A stretch of DNA of 64,000 nt from Candidatus Fermentibacterota bacterium (GCA_002748705.1 PDSZ01000018.1:1-64000), one strand, 5' to 3'; shown: positions 16,907 through 26,895, numbered from the stretch's first letter. The notes: a model not told the origin generated them from the sequence alone. Translations and numbers: made by a program.

Positions 16907-19900
16907 ATGAGCAAACAGATGATTACTGTCGATGGTAATGAAGCTGCAGCCAGGGTAGCGCATAAGCTTAGTGAGGTTATAGCCATCTACCCTATCACAC
17001 CCTCCAGTCCCATGGGCGAGCACAGTGATGCCTGGTCAGCAGCTGGTCAGAAGAATATCTGGGGAACAGTTCCCCTTGTTCAGGAAATGCAGAGCGAAGG
17101 CGGCGCTTCAGCTGCAGTTCACGGCGCTCTTCAGACAGGCGCTCTGACAACCACCTTCACTGCGAGTCAGGGGCTTCTTCTCATGATTCCCACCATGTAC
17201 AAGGTGGCAGGAGAGCTTACCCCTGCAGTCTTTCATGTTTCAGCACGAAGCCTTGCGGCACAGGCACTCTCCATTTTCGGAGACCACAGTGATGTAATGG
17301 CTGTAAGAAACACCGGTTTTGCTCTTCTTGCGAGTTCCAGTGTACAGGAAGTAACCGACCTTGCAGCAATCGCCCACGCTGCTACACTGAAGAGCAGAAT
17401 ACCCTTTATCCACTTCTTTGACGGGTTCAGAACAAGCCACGAAATACAGAAGATAGAGCCTCTTGCAGACTCGGTTCTCAGGGAAATGATTGATGATGAA
17501 CTGGTCATAGCCCACAGACACCGGGGGCTGAACCCCAACCACCCTGTGGTAAGAGGAACAAGCCAGAATCCGGATGTATACTTCCAGGGCCGTGAGTCGG
17601 TTAATCCGTACTACAAAGCCACACCTGCAATAGTTCAGGAATACATGAACCTGTTCGCAAAGCTTACAGGCAGACAGTACAACCTTTTCGACTATGTGGG
17701 AGCACCTGACGCAGAGCACATTGTGATGCTCATGGGCTCCGGATGCGAAGTCGCCCACGAGACCGTTGAGCACCTTACTGCAAAAGGTGAGAAAGTGGGC
17801 CTTATCAAGGTCAGACTCTTCAGACCTTTTGATGCTTCAGCTTTCGTCTCCGCCATTCCTGCTTCAGCAAAAACAGTAAGCGTTCTCGACAGAACCAAGG
17901 AGCCTGGCAACGACGGAGAACCTCTCTACAAGGATGTTGCAACTGCTCTTGCCCAGTGCGGAAGAACTGATGTAAAGGTGCTGGGTGGACGCTATGGCCT
18001 TTCCAGCAAGGAATTCTGCCCCTCAAGGGTTGCCGCTGTATTCAACAATGCCAAAGGTGAGCAGAAGAACAGCTTTACTGTGGGGATCAACGACGATGTT
18101 ACTAACACCAGCCTGGAGATTCCGGAGCTGCACATCGGCTCAGAGGACCTTCATGAAGCTGTTTTCCTCGGTCTCGGTTCTGACGGTACCGTAGGAGCCA
18201 ACAAGAACAGCATAAAGATTATCGGCGGAACAACAGACAACTATGCACAGGGCTACTTCGTATACGATTCCAAGAAAGCAGGGGCCCTCACTGTAAGCCA
18301 CCTCAGGTTCGGCCCCAACCCTATCAGGCGAACATGTCTTATCAGCAAAGCCAACTTCGTGGCATGTCACCAGACTGTATTCATGGAAAAGTACGATGTT
18401 CTCAAGTATGCAGACAAGGGAGCAACATTCCTCCTGAATACACCTTACGGCGCCGATGAGATATGGAACAATCTTCCTGAAAAAGTTCAGAGGGACATGA
18501 TAGAGAAGGAGCTGAACTTCTATGTCATAGACGCCTACGATGTTGCCAGAAAAACAGGTATGGGAGTCATGATTAACACTATCATGCAGACCTGTTTCTT
18601 CGCCATCAGCGGAGTGCTTCCTCCAGATGACGCAATAGCAAAGATCAAGGATGCCATTCAGAAGACCTACGGCAAAAAAGGTGAGCAGATCGTTCAGAAG
18701 AACTTCCTGGCTGTGGATCAGGCTGTTGCAAACCTCCACAAGGTAGAGTATCCGAAGGAAGTCACCAGCACCATACAGATTCCTCCTGTGGTATCCCCTG
18801 ATGCTCCTGAGTTCGTTCAGAATGTTACTGCAACCATCATGGCCCAGCAGGGAGACAATATACCTGTAAGCGCAATGCCTGCAGACGGTACCTGGCCAAC
18901 TGGAACCACCCAGTGGGAAAAGAGGAACATTGCTCTTGAGATTCCTGTATGGGACCCTGATGTGTGCATTCAGTGCGGGCTTTGCAACCTGGTATGTCCC
19001 CATGCGGCAATCAGAATGAAGTACTATGACAAGGCTCTTCTGGAAAATGCTCCTGAGACCTTCAAACATGCTGAAGGCAAAGCCCGATTCAAGGAGTTCG
19101 TCTTCACCAACCAGGTGGCTCCTGAGGACTGCACAGGTTGCGGCGCATGTGTTCATACATGCCCTGCCAAAAACAAGGCAGTTGAGGGCAGGAAAGCCAT
19201 CAACATGGAGCCTCAGCCTCCTCTGAGAAACGCCGAGAAGGATAACTACAAGTACTTCCTGAGCATTCCTGACTTTGACAGAACCGAGCTTAACCCTGTA
19301 ACAGTCAAGGAAAGCCAGCTTCTCAGACCTCTCTTCGAGTACTCCGGCGCCTGCGCAGGCTGCGGTGAAACCCCTTATGTGAAGCTTCTCTCCCAGCTCT
19401 TCGGTGACAGGGCTGTTATAGCAAACGCTACCGGATGCTCATCTATCTACGGCGGAAACCTTCCCACTACCCCCTACGCTACTGATCCTGCAGGAAGAGG
19501 ACCAAGCTGGAACAACAGCCTCTTTGAAGATGCTGCCGAGTTCGGCTTCGGTTTCAGACTTACTGCCGACAAGCATACTGAAACAGCAACGGAACTACTC
19601 AGGTCCCTTGGCGGCAAACTGGATGACAACCTGATAGAGAGCCTTCTTGAATCCAGCTGCTCAAGTGAGATAGAGATAGCCCAGCAGAGGGAAAGAGTTG
19701 AATACCTGAGAAAGGCCCTTGCTGAAATAGACTCCCCTGAAGCCAGACAGCTCGAGTCCCTTGCAGACTACTTTGTACCAAGGTCTGTATGGATACTGGG
19801 CGGCGACGGATGGGCCTACGACATCGGATATGGCGGCCTGGACCATGTTCTTGCCCAGGGCAGGAATGTGAATGTGCTTGTTATGGATACCGGTGTGTAC

Positions 19901-20440
19901 TCCAACACAGGCGGACAGTGCTCCAAGGCAACGCCGATGGGAGCAGTGGCAAAATTTGCAGCAGCAGGCAAGCCTATGCCCAGAAAAGACCTGGCAATGA
20001 TAAGCATGACCTATGGTAACATCTATGTTGCCCAGATAGCCATGGGCGCAAACTGGAACCAGGCTGTAAAGGCCTTCAATGAGGCAGAGAGCTACGACGG
20101 CCCCTCCATAATTCTGGCATACAGCCACTGCATAGCCCACGGTATCAACATGACCAGAGGCATGAATGAACAGAAGAACGCTGTCAGCAGCGGCATGTGG
20201 CCACTCTTCCGCTTTGATCCGAGAAGGATTGAGAACGGAGACTGTCCCCTTCAGCTTGACAGCAGAAAACCTTCAATGCCGTTCAGGAACTTCGCCGAGA
20301 CTGAGGTCAGGTGGAATACACTGATAAAGAGCAACCCCGACCATGCTGACAGGCTGATTGCGGAAGCTCAGAAGGATATTGACCGCAGATTCCATCTCTA
20401 CCAGCAGATGGCTCAAATGAGCTGGGCAGGCGGCGAGTAG
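16907..20440 (+). CDS. nifJ: Pyruvate:ferredoxin (flavodoxin) oxidoreductase
   Basis: A 1177-residue single-chain PFOR, the usual length for the homodimeric form. The N-terminal pyruvate-binding domain opens with TVDGNEAAARVAHKLSEVIA and YPITPSSPMGEH. A two-[4Fe-4S] ferredoxin domain lies near residues 686-750 (CIQCGLCNLVCPHAAIR and CTGCGACVHTCPAKNK). The TPP domain starts at GACAGCGETPYVKLLSQLFG, whose Cys residues bind the proximal cluster, and contains the Mg/TPP motif GDGWAYDIGYGGLDHVLAQG. A late Cys (AYSHCIAHG) gives the last ligand. It oxidises pyruvate and CoA to acetyl-CoA, CO2 and reduced ferredoxin. The terminator at 20457 ends the asnS-nifJ unit. Confidence 0.97.
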   Translation: MSKQMITVDGNEAAARVAHKLSEVIAIYPITPSSPMGEHSDAWSAAGQKNIWGTVPLVQEMQSEGGASAAVHGALQTGALTTTFTASQGLLLMIPTMYKVAGELTPAVFHVSARSLAAQALSIFGDHSDVMAVRNTGFALLASSSVQEVTDLAAIAHAATLKSRIPFIHFFDGFRTSHEIQKIEPLADSVLREMIDDELVIAHRHRGLNPNHPVVRGTSQNPDVYFQGRESVNPYYKATPAIVQEYMNLFAKLTGRQYNLFDYVGAPDAEHIVMLMGSGCEVAHETVEHLTAKGEKVGLIKVRLFRPFDASAFVSAIPASAKTVSVLDRTKEPGNDGEPLYKDVATALAQCGRTDVKVLGGRYGLSSKEFCPSRVAAVFNNAKGEQKNSFTVGINDDVTNTSLEIPELHIGSEDLHEAVFLGLGSDGTVGANKNSIKIIGGTTDNYAQGYFVYDSKKAGALTVSHLRFGPNPIRRTCLISKANFVACHQTVFMEKYDVLKYADKGATFLLNTPYGADEIWNNLPEKVQRDMIEKELNFYVIDAYDVARKTGMGVMINTIMQTCFFAISGVLPPDDAIAKIKDAIQKTYGKKGEQIVQKNFLAVDQAVANLHKVEYPKEVTSTIQIPPVVSPDAPEFVQNVTATIMAQQGDNIPVSAMPADGTWPTGTTQWEKRNIALEIPVWDPDVCIQCGLCNLVCPHAAIRMKYYDKALLENAPETFKHAEGKARFKEFVFTNQVAPEDCTGCGACVHTCPAKNKAVEGRKAINMEPQPPLRNAEKDNYKYFLSIPDFDRTELNPVTVKESQLLRPLFEYSGACAGCGETPYVKLLSQLFGDRAVIANATGCSSIYGGNLPTTPYATDPAGRGPSWNNSLFEDAAEFGFGFRLTADKHTETATELLRSLGGKLDDNLIESLLESSCSSEIEIAQQRERVEYLRKALAEIDSPEARQLESLADYFVPRSVWILGGDGWAYDIGYGGLDHVLAQGRNVNVLVMDTGVYSNTGGQCSKATPMGAVAKFAAAGKPMPRKDLAMISMTYGNIYVAQIAMGANWNQAVKAFNEAESYDGPSIILAYSHCIAHGINMTRGMNEQKNAVSSGMWPLFRFDPRRIENGDCPLQLDSRKPSMPFRNFAETEVRWNTLIKSNPDHADRLIAEAQKDIDRRFHLYQQMAQMSWAGGE

Positions 20441-20456
20441 AGAAACCATACGCAAG

Positions 20457-20484
20457 AGAGGAGGGCTTCAGGGCCCTCCTCTTT
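20457..20484 (+). terminator. Rho-independent terminator after nifJ
   Basis: AGAGGAGGGC and GCCCTCCTCT form a perfect 10-bp stem with a 6-nt loop, followed by TT. It lies 17 bases after the nifJ stop and touches the stop codon of the convergent membrane-protein gene, so it may act in both directions. Confidence 0.75.
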
Positions 20485-21721
20485 AACGAAGAAATTGAGG
20501 ATCATTCCAGTCGGCAATCTTCTCAGGCTCAATGTCAATATGCACAGGCTCAGTATTCCATAGAGCTGTTGAAGGGTTGTGAAGGCCCTGCTTAAGATTG
20601 ATGAACCCTCCGGCAATACTTAGCAGAATGCCCGTTGCAAGAAATAATTTCCTCATACCCTTAAGTGAACTCCAGGTAATCAGTGCTGTCAGGAACCATA
20701 CAGGCATGGTATCCACAAGGAGTCTTGGCCCATAGGAAACGCCGCCCCACCAGTGGGGAAAGCCGGACACAACACCCATCATAAGCAACAGATATGTGAT
20801 GCAGAGAACAAGCTCAAGCCTGTATTCCCTTAAAGCTGCAGGAACCGCAGCGCAGATAAGAATTCCCTGGGGAAAGAAAACCAGAATGCCCCTGGAGGGG
20901 CTTATAAGTAACTGAAAAAAGACTTCCAGTTGAAAACTTCCAGCTCTGGCAGGTGAAAAGTATTCCGGAAGTATTCGTGAGTAATGGTTCATAGAGAAAA
21001 TGATGAAGAGCATGGTGCCTGTCACCAAAGCTGAGACAGCCCTGTAAAACTGGTTCCTTTCCCTGAAAAACATATAGATTAGAAACAAGACTGTAAAAAC
21101 AGACGACTGAGGCCGGCATACAACAGAGAAGAAAAGGATTGAACCTGTGAGGTAACCGTTCCACCTCTTTTGTACCCCAATTATTGCAAGGGTAAAGAGA
21201 AGAACAACAGGATTAACGCTCCAGTAAGCTGCTCCGACAGTTGAAGTCACCGGTGTGGAAAGAACTGCGGCCAGGGAAAAAGCCAGCGAAGGAAACATAC
21301 CGTATGTGTTTTTAAGAGCCAGAAAAACAAGAAGGAACAGAATTCCAAGAGTGACCGAGGCAAGAACACAGTTCATCCATGTTTCATACTCAATAACAGA
21401 CATATGCCTGCCCAGAATATTAGCCGCTGCAACTGCCGGAATCGCTGCAATGGAACTGCCCACAGGAAAATATGAATAAACATGACCATCTATTATCTGA
21501 TATTTCAGATCTTCTTCTTCATTTATTCGCCAATTGGAGTAACGATCAAGCTGCACAGACCCTTCATCAATTATATTCTGCGTAACAAGAAGGCTTCCCA
21601 GAGGATCAGAAAGAATGTAGTATCCGCCTCTCTGAACCGGTGATGAATAGGTTACTGCCAGAACTAAAAGCAGACCGGCAGCAGCGGCGGTCAGAGTGCT
21701 TAAAGTGTTCCGTGAGATCAT
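20483..21721 (-). CDS. Polytopic membrane protein, GT-C-like
   Basis: A 412-residue protein with about 10 predicted membrane helices and a large first extracytoplasmic loop after the first helix (LSDPLGSLLVTQNIIDEGSV ... YFPVGSSIAAIP). The late stretch HWWGGVSYGPRLLVDTMPVW, with a preceding SPSRGILVFFPQG, is typical of uncharacterised GT-C-fold membrane glycosyltransferases that use polyprenyl-phosphate sugars. RBS AGGAGG precedes ATG 21721. Divergent from the gene at 21764. The enzyme assignment is by resemblance only. Confidence 0.72.
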   Translation of the reverse strand: MISRNTLSTLTAAAAGLLLVLAVTYSSPVQRGGYYILSDPLGSLLVTQNIIDEGSVQLDRYSNWRINEEEDLKYQIIDGHVYSYFPVGSSIAAIPAVAAANILGRHMSVIEYETWMNCVLASVTLGILFLLVFLALKNTYGMFPSLAFSLAAVLSTPVTSTVGAAYWSVNPVVLLFTLAIIGVQKRWNGYLTGSILFFSVVCRPQSSVFTVLFLIYMFFRERNQFYRAVSALVTGTMLFIIFSMNHYSRILPEYFSPARAGSFQLEVFFQLLISPSRGILVFFPQGILICAAVPAALREYRLELVLCITYLLLMMGVVSGFPHWWGGVSYGPRLLVDTMPVWFLTALITWSSLKGMRKLFLATGILLSIAGGFINLKQGLHNPSTALWNTEPVHIDIEPEKIADWNDPQFLR

Positions 21722-21763
21722 TGAAACGGCCTCCTTGTTTCCAATAACATACAGGAGTGATAA

Positions 21764-22198
21764 ATGAAGATAAACTCTGCAGTACTCACAGTAACCGATG
21801 AGGAAATCAACAGTCTGCTTGAAAAGCTTGAACTGCCTGTAAACAGCATCAAAGTAAAGTCAGATAACGGCAGAATGGAAGTAAAGGTAAAGAAATTGAT
21901 TTCATTTACCTTTTATGTCACCTTCACCACTGACGGACAACATCTTGCCGCCACTGTTGATGCAGGTATGATTTCCAGTCCTTTTGTTGGCAATCTTCTG
22001 GATATGGCCACCAGGAAAGGAGCCGAATGGGGATTGACCAGAGTAGACAGAACCATTGTGCTTGACCTGGCAGAAGCTGTCAGTAACACAGAATATCAGG
22101 GTGAAGCAGAGATAACCGGAATAGCAGCAGGGGCAGGCGCTCTGGTTATTGCTTTTGATGGCACACTGCCCCTGAATCAGTTTATGGCAACAGGTTAA
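21764..22198 (+). CDS. Hypothetical protein, small beta-rich
   Basis: A 144-residue protein without signal peptide or membrane helix. It has an N-terminal charged segment (MKINSAVLTVTDEEINSLLE), a beta-rich middle (GRMEVKVKKLISFTFYVTFT) and a Gly/Ala-rich C-terminus. No family recognised. RBS CAGGAG precedes ATG 21764. Its 3' end overlaps the convergent gene by 4 bp. Confidence 0.65.
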   Translation: MKINSAVLTVTDEEINSLLEKLELPVNSIKVKSDNGRMEVKVKKLISFTFYVTFTTDGQHLAATVDAGMISSPFVGNLLDMATRKGAEWGLTRVDRTIVLDLAEAVSNTEYQGEAEITGIAAGAGALVIAFDGTLPLNQFMATG

Positions 22199-22764
22199 TC
22201 CCCTTTGATAACCACCACAGGAGGCACACTGCAGGCATTACCGTTTTCGCAGGAGATTCTGTCAGCAGTTACAACTCTTTTTTCACCTGAATCCCATGCC
22301 CATAGATACATGCTCCCTGAAATATCGGAAAAACTCAGATCCACCAGAAGATTGCCTCCAGTGTATTCGAAGGGCTCATTCAGCGTAAACATCACCTGTC
22401 CCTGACCATTATCTGCGGCTGTAACAGTACTTCCGGCGAAGAGAGGCGCAAGTACTGTTTCAGAAGCCGCATTTTCATGAAAGTTTCTGCCCAGCTCCAC
22501 GCCGCCTGCATAACCCAGACTGAGTTTGAAATCGTAAAGAGTAACCGATGAAGAGCCAAAAGCAGCCCTCTTAAAACCAACTTCGGTAATTGTCATCGGA
22601 CCGTCAAAGTATGATTCCGGCACCACCACCTGGAGGTGTTTGGAAGATGTGCCTCAACTGCCGCAGAACGGTTCGCTTGAAGGATGCTCCTGAACGCCTG
22701 CAACTATTTCAGCTGCAAATGCCGAAAGAGTTGCAATCATTGTAAGTAGAACTGCTGTTCGCAT
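22195..22764 (-). CDS. Secreted beta-sandwich protein split by one in-frame TGA
   Basis: ATG 22764 (RBS AAAGG) starts a signal peptide, MRTAVLLTMIATLSAFAAE, and runs to TGA at 22654-22656. The same frame is open from there to the stop at 22195, giving about 189 codons. The full reading gives EPFCGS-stop-GTSSKHLQVVVPESYFDG, then TITEVGFKRAAFGSSSVTLY, and EYTGGNLLVDLSFSDISGS. It resembles secreted beta-sandwich modules found beside sorting-domain proteins. If the TGA is a true stop, only a 36-residue leader peptide is made; a GTG at 22629 could restart the rest but without its signal. The case parallels the FG-GAP gene at 6645-7841. Confidence 0.65.
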
Positions 22765-22776
22765 ATGTGCCTTTCT

Positions 22777-24576
22777 TTACTTCAGTATAACAACAGAACA
22801 GGAATAACGAACTCCCTCTGATTCAAGACTGAGTACATATACACCTGAGGGGCAGTCACTGTTCCATGTCCAGCCTGCACCTGATTCAAGTGTTTCTGTA
22901 CATACTGCCCTGCCGCTCACATCAAAGACAGTAAGGTTGCCCCCCTCCGGTGCCATGACAGTTACACTGCCTGCAGGAGACGCAGAAACAGAAAAGCCTG
23001 AGTCAAATAAACAGAATCGGGAACCTTCTGTACCGGATACATTGCTGAATCTTACAGCATCAGCAACGATTCTGTTGCCTTCTGTACCTGTACAGTCACC
23101 CATTCTGACCTGAAGACCTGAAGAGGAAGCATAAGGACCTCCCAGGGAAACCCACTGGCCTGAAAATGCCTGCTGGTCAACGGAAACACTGTCCTCTCCG
23201 CCTTCATGAAGAATGTGGTAAGTCACTTCAGCAGTACCGGTTGGAGGTATGAATGCCTCCAGTGTACAGGTTCCTGAGCTGTCAGGAAGATGGAAATTCC
23301 ACTCAATCCAGTTCACATCAGGAGGGGAAGAGATTGAGCCTGTGAAGAAGAATGTGTGATACTGACCTCCTTCTGTATAAGGATGCCAGTAGTTGGCCGG
23401 GCCATGGAGAACGCAGCAGTCCTCAAGGTTATCTGTCATCATGTCATTTGAAACAGGTCCGGTAAAGCTCTCTGAAAGCTGGTTCCACAGTTCAGGCCTG
23501 TCACCGTCATAGCCAAGTGCCCAGATTCCGATACCCTGCATTCCCGCCATTCGTACCATGTTGTATTTCAACTCAAGCGATTCTGCGTCGTCGTACCATC
23601 CCTGATTCCATCCTCCAGAATTGAATGCATACCATGGAGTAAGAGACTCGTCATCCCAAAGCCTGCCGTAGGAAGCTGCTCTGTCTGAGAGGGTTGTATA
23701 GAAAAGGGTGGCACAGCTGCTGCAGGGAGAATGTGTTGACTGGGAAGAGGTTTTCCACTGGTGCCCGTAGTATGGCAGACCGACCACAAGCTTCTCATGC
23801 ACCTGAGGAGCATAGCGCACATAATCGCATAGTGCCCATGCCATGTTGCTGGCAGACTCAGGAGATGCACCCCAGCCCACAAGTGGAGCGTTAGGCCCGG
23901 CCACAGAACTCCAACTGCCTGCAAAAGCATAGCACATCATCATGAGAGCATTGCAACTCTCTGCCAGTTCATTGTAATTGAAGGCTCCTCCCCAGTCCAC
24001 CACAGGTGTGCATATGGAGATATGGGCATCTGGAAGTGCCGTTCTCAAGTCCTGCATGAATGTAACAAGGCTCTCTGCATCTGCAGATTGGACATTCTCG
24101 AAGTCGATGCATACACCATCCACCACCGTTCCGTTCACCAGATCAGTAATGGTTGCAATAGCAGTGGCTCTGTTAGTGGTAAGAATGGAATGAATTGCTG
24201 AGACGGAAAAGTTGGTTACTGTAATCACAACTTCACTGCCTGCAGCATGGGCCTGATCCATGGCGGAGGTAAAATGTGAAGGGAATCCGTGGTAGTTGCT
24301 GATGTTACCCGATGAAGACATATCCACACTGAACACCGCCAGCACACTTATGAGGTCGTACTGAAGCCATGCCTGGTTTACCCAGTAAGGAAGAAAGCCG
24401 TATACCGTTCCGTAAAGCTCCCTTCCCATATCTGATCCTGTAATCTCAACCGGCTGGTTCTCTCCTTCACCATAGTATTCAACAGCTGCCATATGTACCG
24501 AGGGATAAGCAGGCAATTCTTCAGATGAGTGTTCAAGAGGGCCTGCAATAAGGAAAACAAAAAATAGCGTAGTCAA
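22777..24576 (-). CDS. Secreted GH18-like hydrolase with golvesin and sorting domains
   Basis: A 599-residue protein. A short signal peptide (MTTLFFVFLIAGPLEHSS) leads to a GH18 TIM barrel at about residues 50-370. VVDGVCIDFENVQ near residue 152 holds the DxxDxDxE-type catalytic motif, with Glu as acid. MMCYAFAGSWSSVAGP and GLPYYGHQWK are further GH18 blocks. Then come a golvesin-like domain (AEVTYHILHEGGEDSVSVDQ ... RIVADAVRF) and a Type IX-like sorting domain (FDVSGRAVCTETLESG ... GVYVLSL). It starts at TTG 24576 behind ACGGAGGAAGGA. Chitin, peptidoglycan or other GlcNAc polymers are possible substrates. It lies immediately downstream of the MATE gene. Confidence 0.88.
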   Translation of the reverse strand: MTTLFFVFLIAGPLEHSSEELPAYPSVHMAAVEYYGEGENQPVEITGSDMGRELYGTVYGFLPYWVNQAWLQYDLISVLAVFSVDMSSSGNISNYHGFPSHFTSAMDQAHAAGSEVVITVTNFSVSAIHSILTTNRATAIATITDLVNGTVVDGVCIDFENVQSADAESLVTFMQDLRTALPDAHISICTPVVDWGGAFNYNELAESCNALMMMCYAFAGSWSSVAGPNAPLVGWGASPESASNMAWALCDYVRYAPQVHEKLVVGLPYYGHQWKTSSQSTHSPCSSCATLFYTTLSDRAASYGRLWDDESLTPWYAFNSGGWNQGWYDDAESLELKYNMVRMAGMQGIGIWALGYDGDRPELWNQLSESFTGPVSNDMMTDNLEDCCVLHGPANYWHPYTEGGQYHTFFFTGSISSPPDVNWIEWNFHLPDSSGTCTLEAFIPPTGTAEVTYHILHEGGEDSVSVDQQAFSGQWVSLGGPYASSSGLQVRMGDCTGTEGNRIVADAVRFSNVSGTEGSRFCLFDSGFSVSASPAGSVTVMAPEGGNLTVFDVSGRAVCTETLESGAGWTWNSDCPSGVYVLSLESEGVRYSCSVVILK

Positions 24577-24588
24577 TCCTTCCTCCGT

Positions 24589-25980
24589 TCACAGAGAGTC
24601 AGCAATGGTGTTATTCTTCTTATCTCCCAGCAGATCAATATGCCTCCATACACCTTTTCTGAACCTGATGAAAAAGACCAGGGCAAAAACGGCAACATAG
24701 AAGCTGGAAAATATCCACAAGGGTACAATACCGGCATCCATTACATAATGCAGGTAGAGAACCCCCGGTATCCAGAAGAGCCATGCCAGAAGACCTGAAA
24801 CAATCACCACAAATCTGGTATCTCCTGCTCCTCTCAGGGCTCCACTGTAAGCAAGGTTTACTGCATCAAACACACCCCAGACTGCAACTATGGCAAGAAG
24901 CTTCCCTGCTGTGTCTGTTAATTCCTCAAGAGTGCAGGCAGAATTCGGGCTGAAGAACAGCTTAGTGTAAAACCCTGGAAAAAGAACAAATGTTGCAGCA
25001 AGGGGAATAAAGTAGCAGAGAGAGAGAAGCAGTGTTCGCAATGTGGCCCTTACTGCCATGTCAGGCTTACCCATACCTATGCATCTTCCCACTATAACAG
25101 TTGTGGCAAAACTGAATCCAAGCAGCGGGTTGAACGCAAGGTTGTTCACACTGAATGCAAGATTGTTCCCTGTGAACTCTACAGGGCTGAGCCTTCCTGC
25201 AATGAAGATAAATACTGTAAAGCTGGAAACATCAAGAAATATCTGAAGACCTGAAGGAAGTCCGAATCGCAGTATTCTTCCTGTGAGCGACCTGGAAAAT
25301 CTGAAGTTCTCGCAGGTTCTGTACCTTCTGGCTGTCTTGCCGGTATAAGCAGCAACAGTAAGAATCGTTCCCGGCACAAAGGATGAAATTGCAGTTGCAA
25401 CAGCTGCTCCTCTGATTCCCATTTCAGGAAGCCCCAGCTTACCGAATATCATGATGTAATCAAGCACAATGTTCAGACCGGCCCCTGCAAGAACTGCCAT
25501 CATTGCAGAAACAGTCTTACCCCTTCCGTTCCAGAATGATGAAGCAGCCTGGGTGAAAACGGGGCCTGCAGAAGAAAGCATAAGAATGGTAAAGTAGGTT
25601 TTTTCCAGTTCAAGCACTTCAGGAGCATGACCGCTGAGCCCGAGTATATAAAGCCCTGGAAAAATTAGCGCTGCAAGAACCGGAATGGAAAACAGTGTAA
25701 GAAACAGTGCCTGGGCCAGGGAGCGGGAACACCCGTTTCTGTCCCCTGCACCGAAATACTGGGCAACAAATGTTCCGGTATATCCCACAGTTCCAAAGAT
25801 AATACACATCATAGTAAAACTCAGAATACCTGCAGGAAGTGCAGCCTGCAGTTCAAGCTGACTGTGCTGAGCAAGAAAGAGCCTGTCACAGAACATCATT
25901 ACTGTTCTGCCTGCCATTCCTGCAATTATTGGAATCGATACTCTGAGTATTTCCCTGAAGGAATCAGGATATCTATTCAT
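24589..25980 (-). CDS. MATE-family efflux transporter
   Basis: A 463-residue protein with 12 predicted membrane helices in two pseudo-repeats. The N-terminal IPIIAGMAGRTVMMFCDRLF and YFGAGDRNGCSRSLAQAL, and FVPGTILTVAAYTGK are typical of MATE proteins of the NorM/DinF branch. It likely exports drugs or metabolites with Na+ or H+. The start overlaps the 3' end of the upstream propeller gene by 8 bp; the GH18 gene follows after 12 bp, so the three may form one operon. Confidence 0.92.
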   Translation of the reverse strand: MNRYPDSFREILRVSIPIIAGMAGRTVMMFCDRLFLAQHSQLELQAALPAGILSFTMMCIIFGTVGYTGTFVAQYFGAGDRNGCSRSLAQALFLTLFSIPVLAALIFPGLYILGLSGHAPEVLELEKTYFTILMLSSAGPVFTQAASSFWNGRGKTVSAMMAVLAGAGLNIVLDYIMIFGKLGLPEMGIRGAAVATAISSFVPGTILTVAAYTGKTARRYRTCENFRFSRSLTGRILRFGLPSGLQIFLDVSSFTVFIFIAGRLSPVEFTGNNLAFSVNNLAFNPLLGFSFATTVIVGRCIGMGKPDMAVRATLRTLLLSLCYFIPLAATFVLFPGFYTKLFFSPNSACTLEELTDTAGKLLAIVAVWGVFDAVNLAYSGALRGAGDTRFVVIVSGLLAWLFWIPGVLYLHYVMDAGIVPLWIFSSFYVAVFALVFFIRFRKGVWRHIDLLGDKKNNTIADSL

Positions 25981-26746
25981 GCAGAGCGTATCTTCCTATA
26001 ACTCCTGCACCGTCATGGGTTGCGTAAAGAGAGTCTCCGTACACTGCAATGTCCTCAGTAAGCCCCAGCTCTGAAAAGAGAAGTAAAACCTTCCCATTTT
26101 CATCCACTGTAAAGACACCTTCTTCCTCTGCAGCAAGGTACATGGGAAAACCGCCTTCAGTAAGACAGATACCTTCACATGCAGCAACACCTGATACAAA
26201 GGGCTCAACCAGGCTTGAAACAGGATCGTATCTGAGCACCGAAACCCTCCCTGACAAACCTGCCCCTTCGCTGCAGATGTATACTGTACCGCTTTGAGAA
26301 ATGGTAATATCAGAGAGGGAAAACACAGAAAGCACAGAAAAAACCTGCTCAGGCCCCTGCTCTTTAATGGTCCACAAAGAACTTAACAGCTCACCGGCTT
26401 CAATCCCTCCTGTTGTGAACCAGATTGAACCGTCAGGTGCCTCACACACGCCCTCAGGACATGACAGACCAGATGCAAGCTCAGAAATACTGCCTTCATC
26501 TATTAGAAGCAGCCTGCCGTCAGGCACATCTTCTGTTACCAGCACTTCTCCCTCACGAGTAACACAAATTCCTTCAGGATTGTTCAAGCCGACAGCGATA
26601 ACTGAATCCCTGCCTGACCAGTCTCTGAACATAACCGCTCCACTCCCTTCAAGACAGAAGAACAAACCTTCAGCTGTCACATCCAGACCGTCAGGTCCTG
26701 CCAGAGTGAACATCGAGATATTTATTAGATACATGTAAAATATCAT
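25973..26746 (-). CDS. SMP-30/gluconolactonase-like beta-propeller protein
   Basis: About 257 residues of six-bladed propeller repeats: LAGPDGLDVTAEGLFFCLE, LNNPEGICVTREGEVLVTED, LSCPEGVCEAPDGSIWFTTG, LSDITISQSGTVYICSEG and VAACEGICLTEGGFPMYLAA. These match SMP-30/NHL-type blades. The frame is open up to 26842, but no ribosome site marks the start. I give ATG 26746 (short hydrophobic leader MIFYMYLINISMF); TTG 26842 and ATG 26713 are alternatives. Enzymatic metal ligands cannot be placed with certainty, so it may be a binding protein rather than a lactonase. Confidence 0.75.
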   Translation of the reverse strand: MIFYMYLINISMFTLAGPDGLDVTAEGLFFCLEGSGAVMFRDWSGRDSVIAVGLNNPEGICVTREGEVLVTEDVPDGRLLLIDEGSISELASGLSCPEGVCEAPDGSIWFTTGGIEAGELLSSLWTIKEQGPEQVFSVLSVFSLSDITISQSGTVYICSEGAGLSGRVSVLRYDPVSSLVEPFVSGVAACEGICLTEGGFPMYLAAEEEGVFTVDENGKVLLLFSELGLTEDIAVYGDSLYATHDGAGVIGRYALHE

Positions 26747-26864
26747 ACGACTCGAACTGCTTTCAGAAGTGTAAACAGAGCAAAAGAGAATAGTGCTGCC
26801 AATTATGTAATATGGTGTTTTCAGCACACCTTTTGCAAACAATCAGTCAGGTCTGTGCAAGGTG

Positions 26865-26894
26865 TTTACATCCAATAATAAAGTAGCATATTAC
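26865..26894 (+). promoter_or_regulatory. Sigma-70-type promoter of the first RRM gene
   Basis: TTTACA and TATTAC stand 18 bp apart, 94 bp before the start codon. The same arrangement recurs before the second RRM gene (27281-27310), which supports both. Confidence 0.6.
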
Positions 26895-26895
26895 T

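Noticed and set aside
18140..19156. Long minus-strand open frame (338 codons) inside nifJ
   Set aside because: It is antisense to the PFOR coding sequence, shows no domain, and arises from the codon bias of nifJ.
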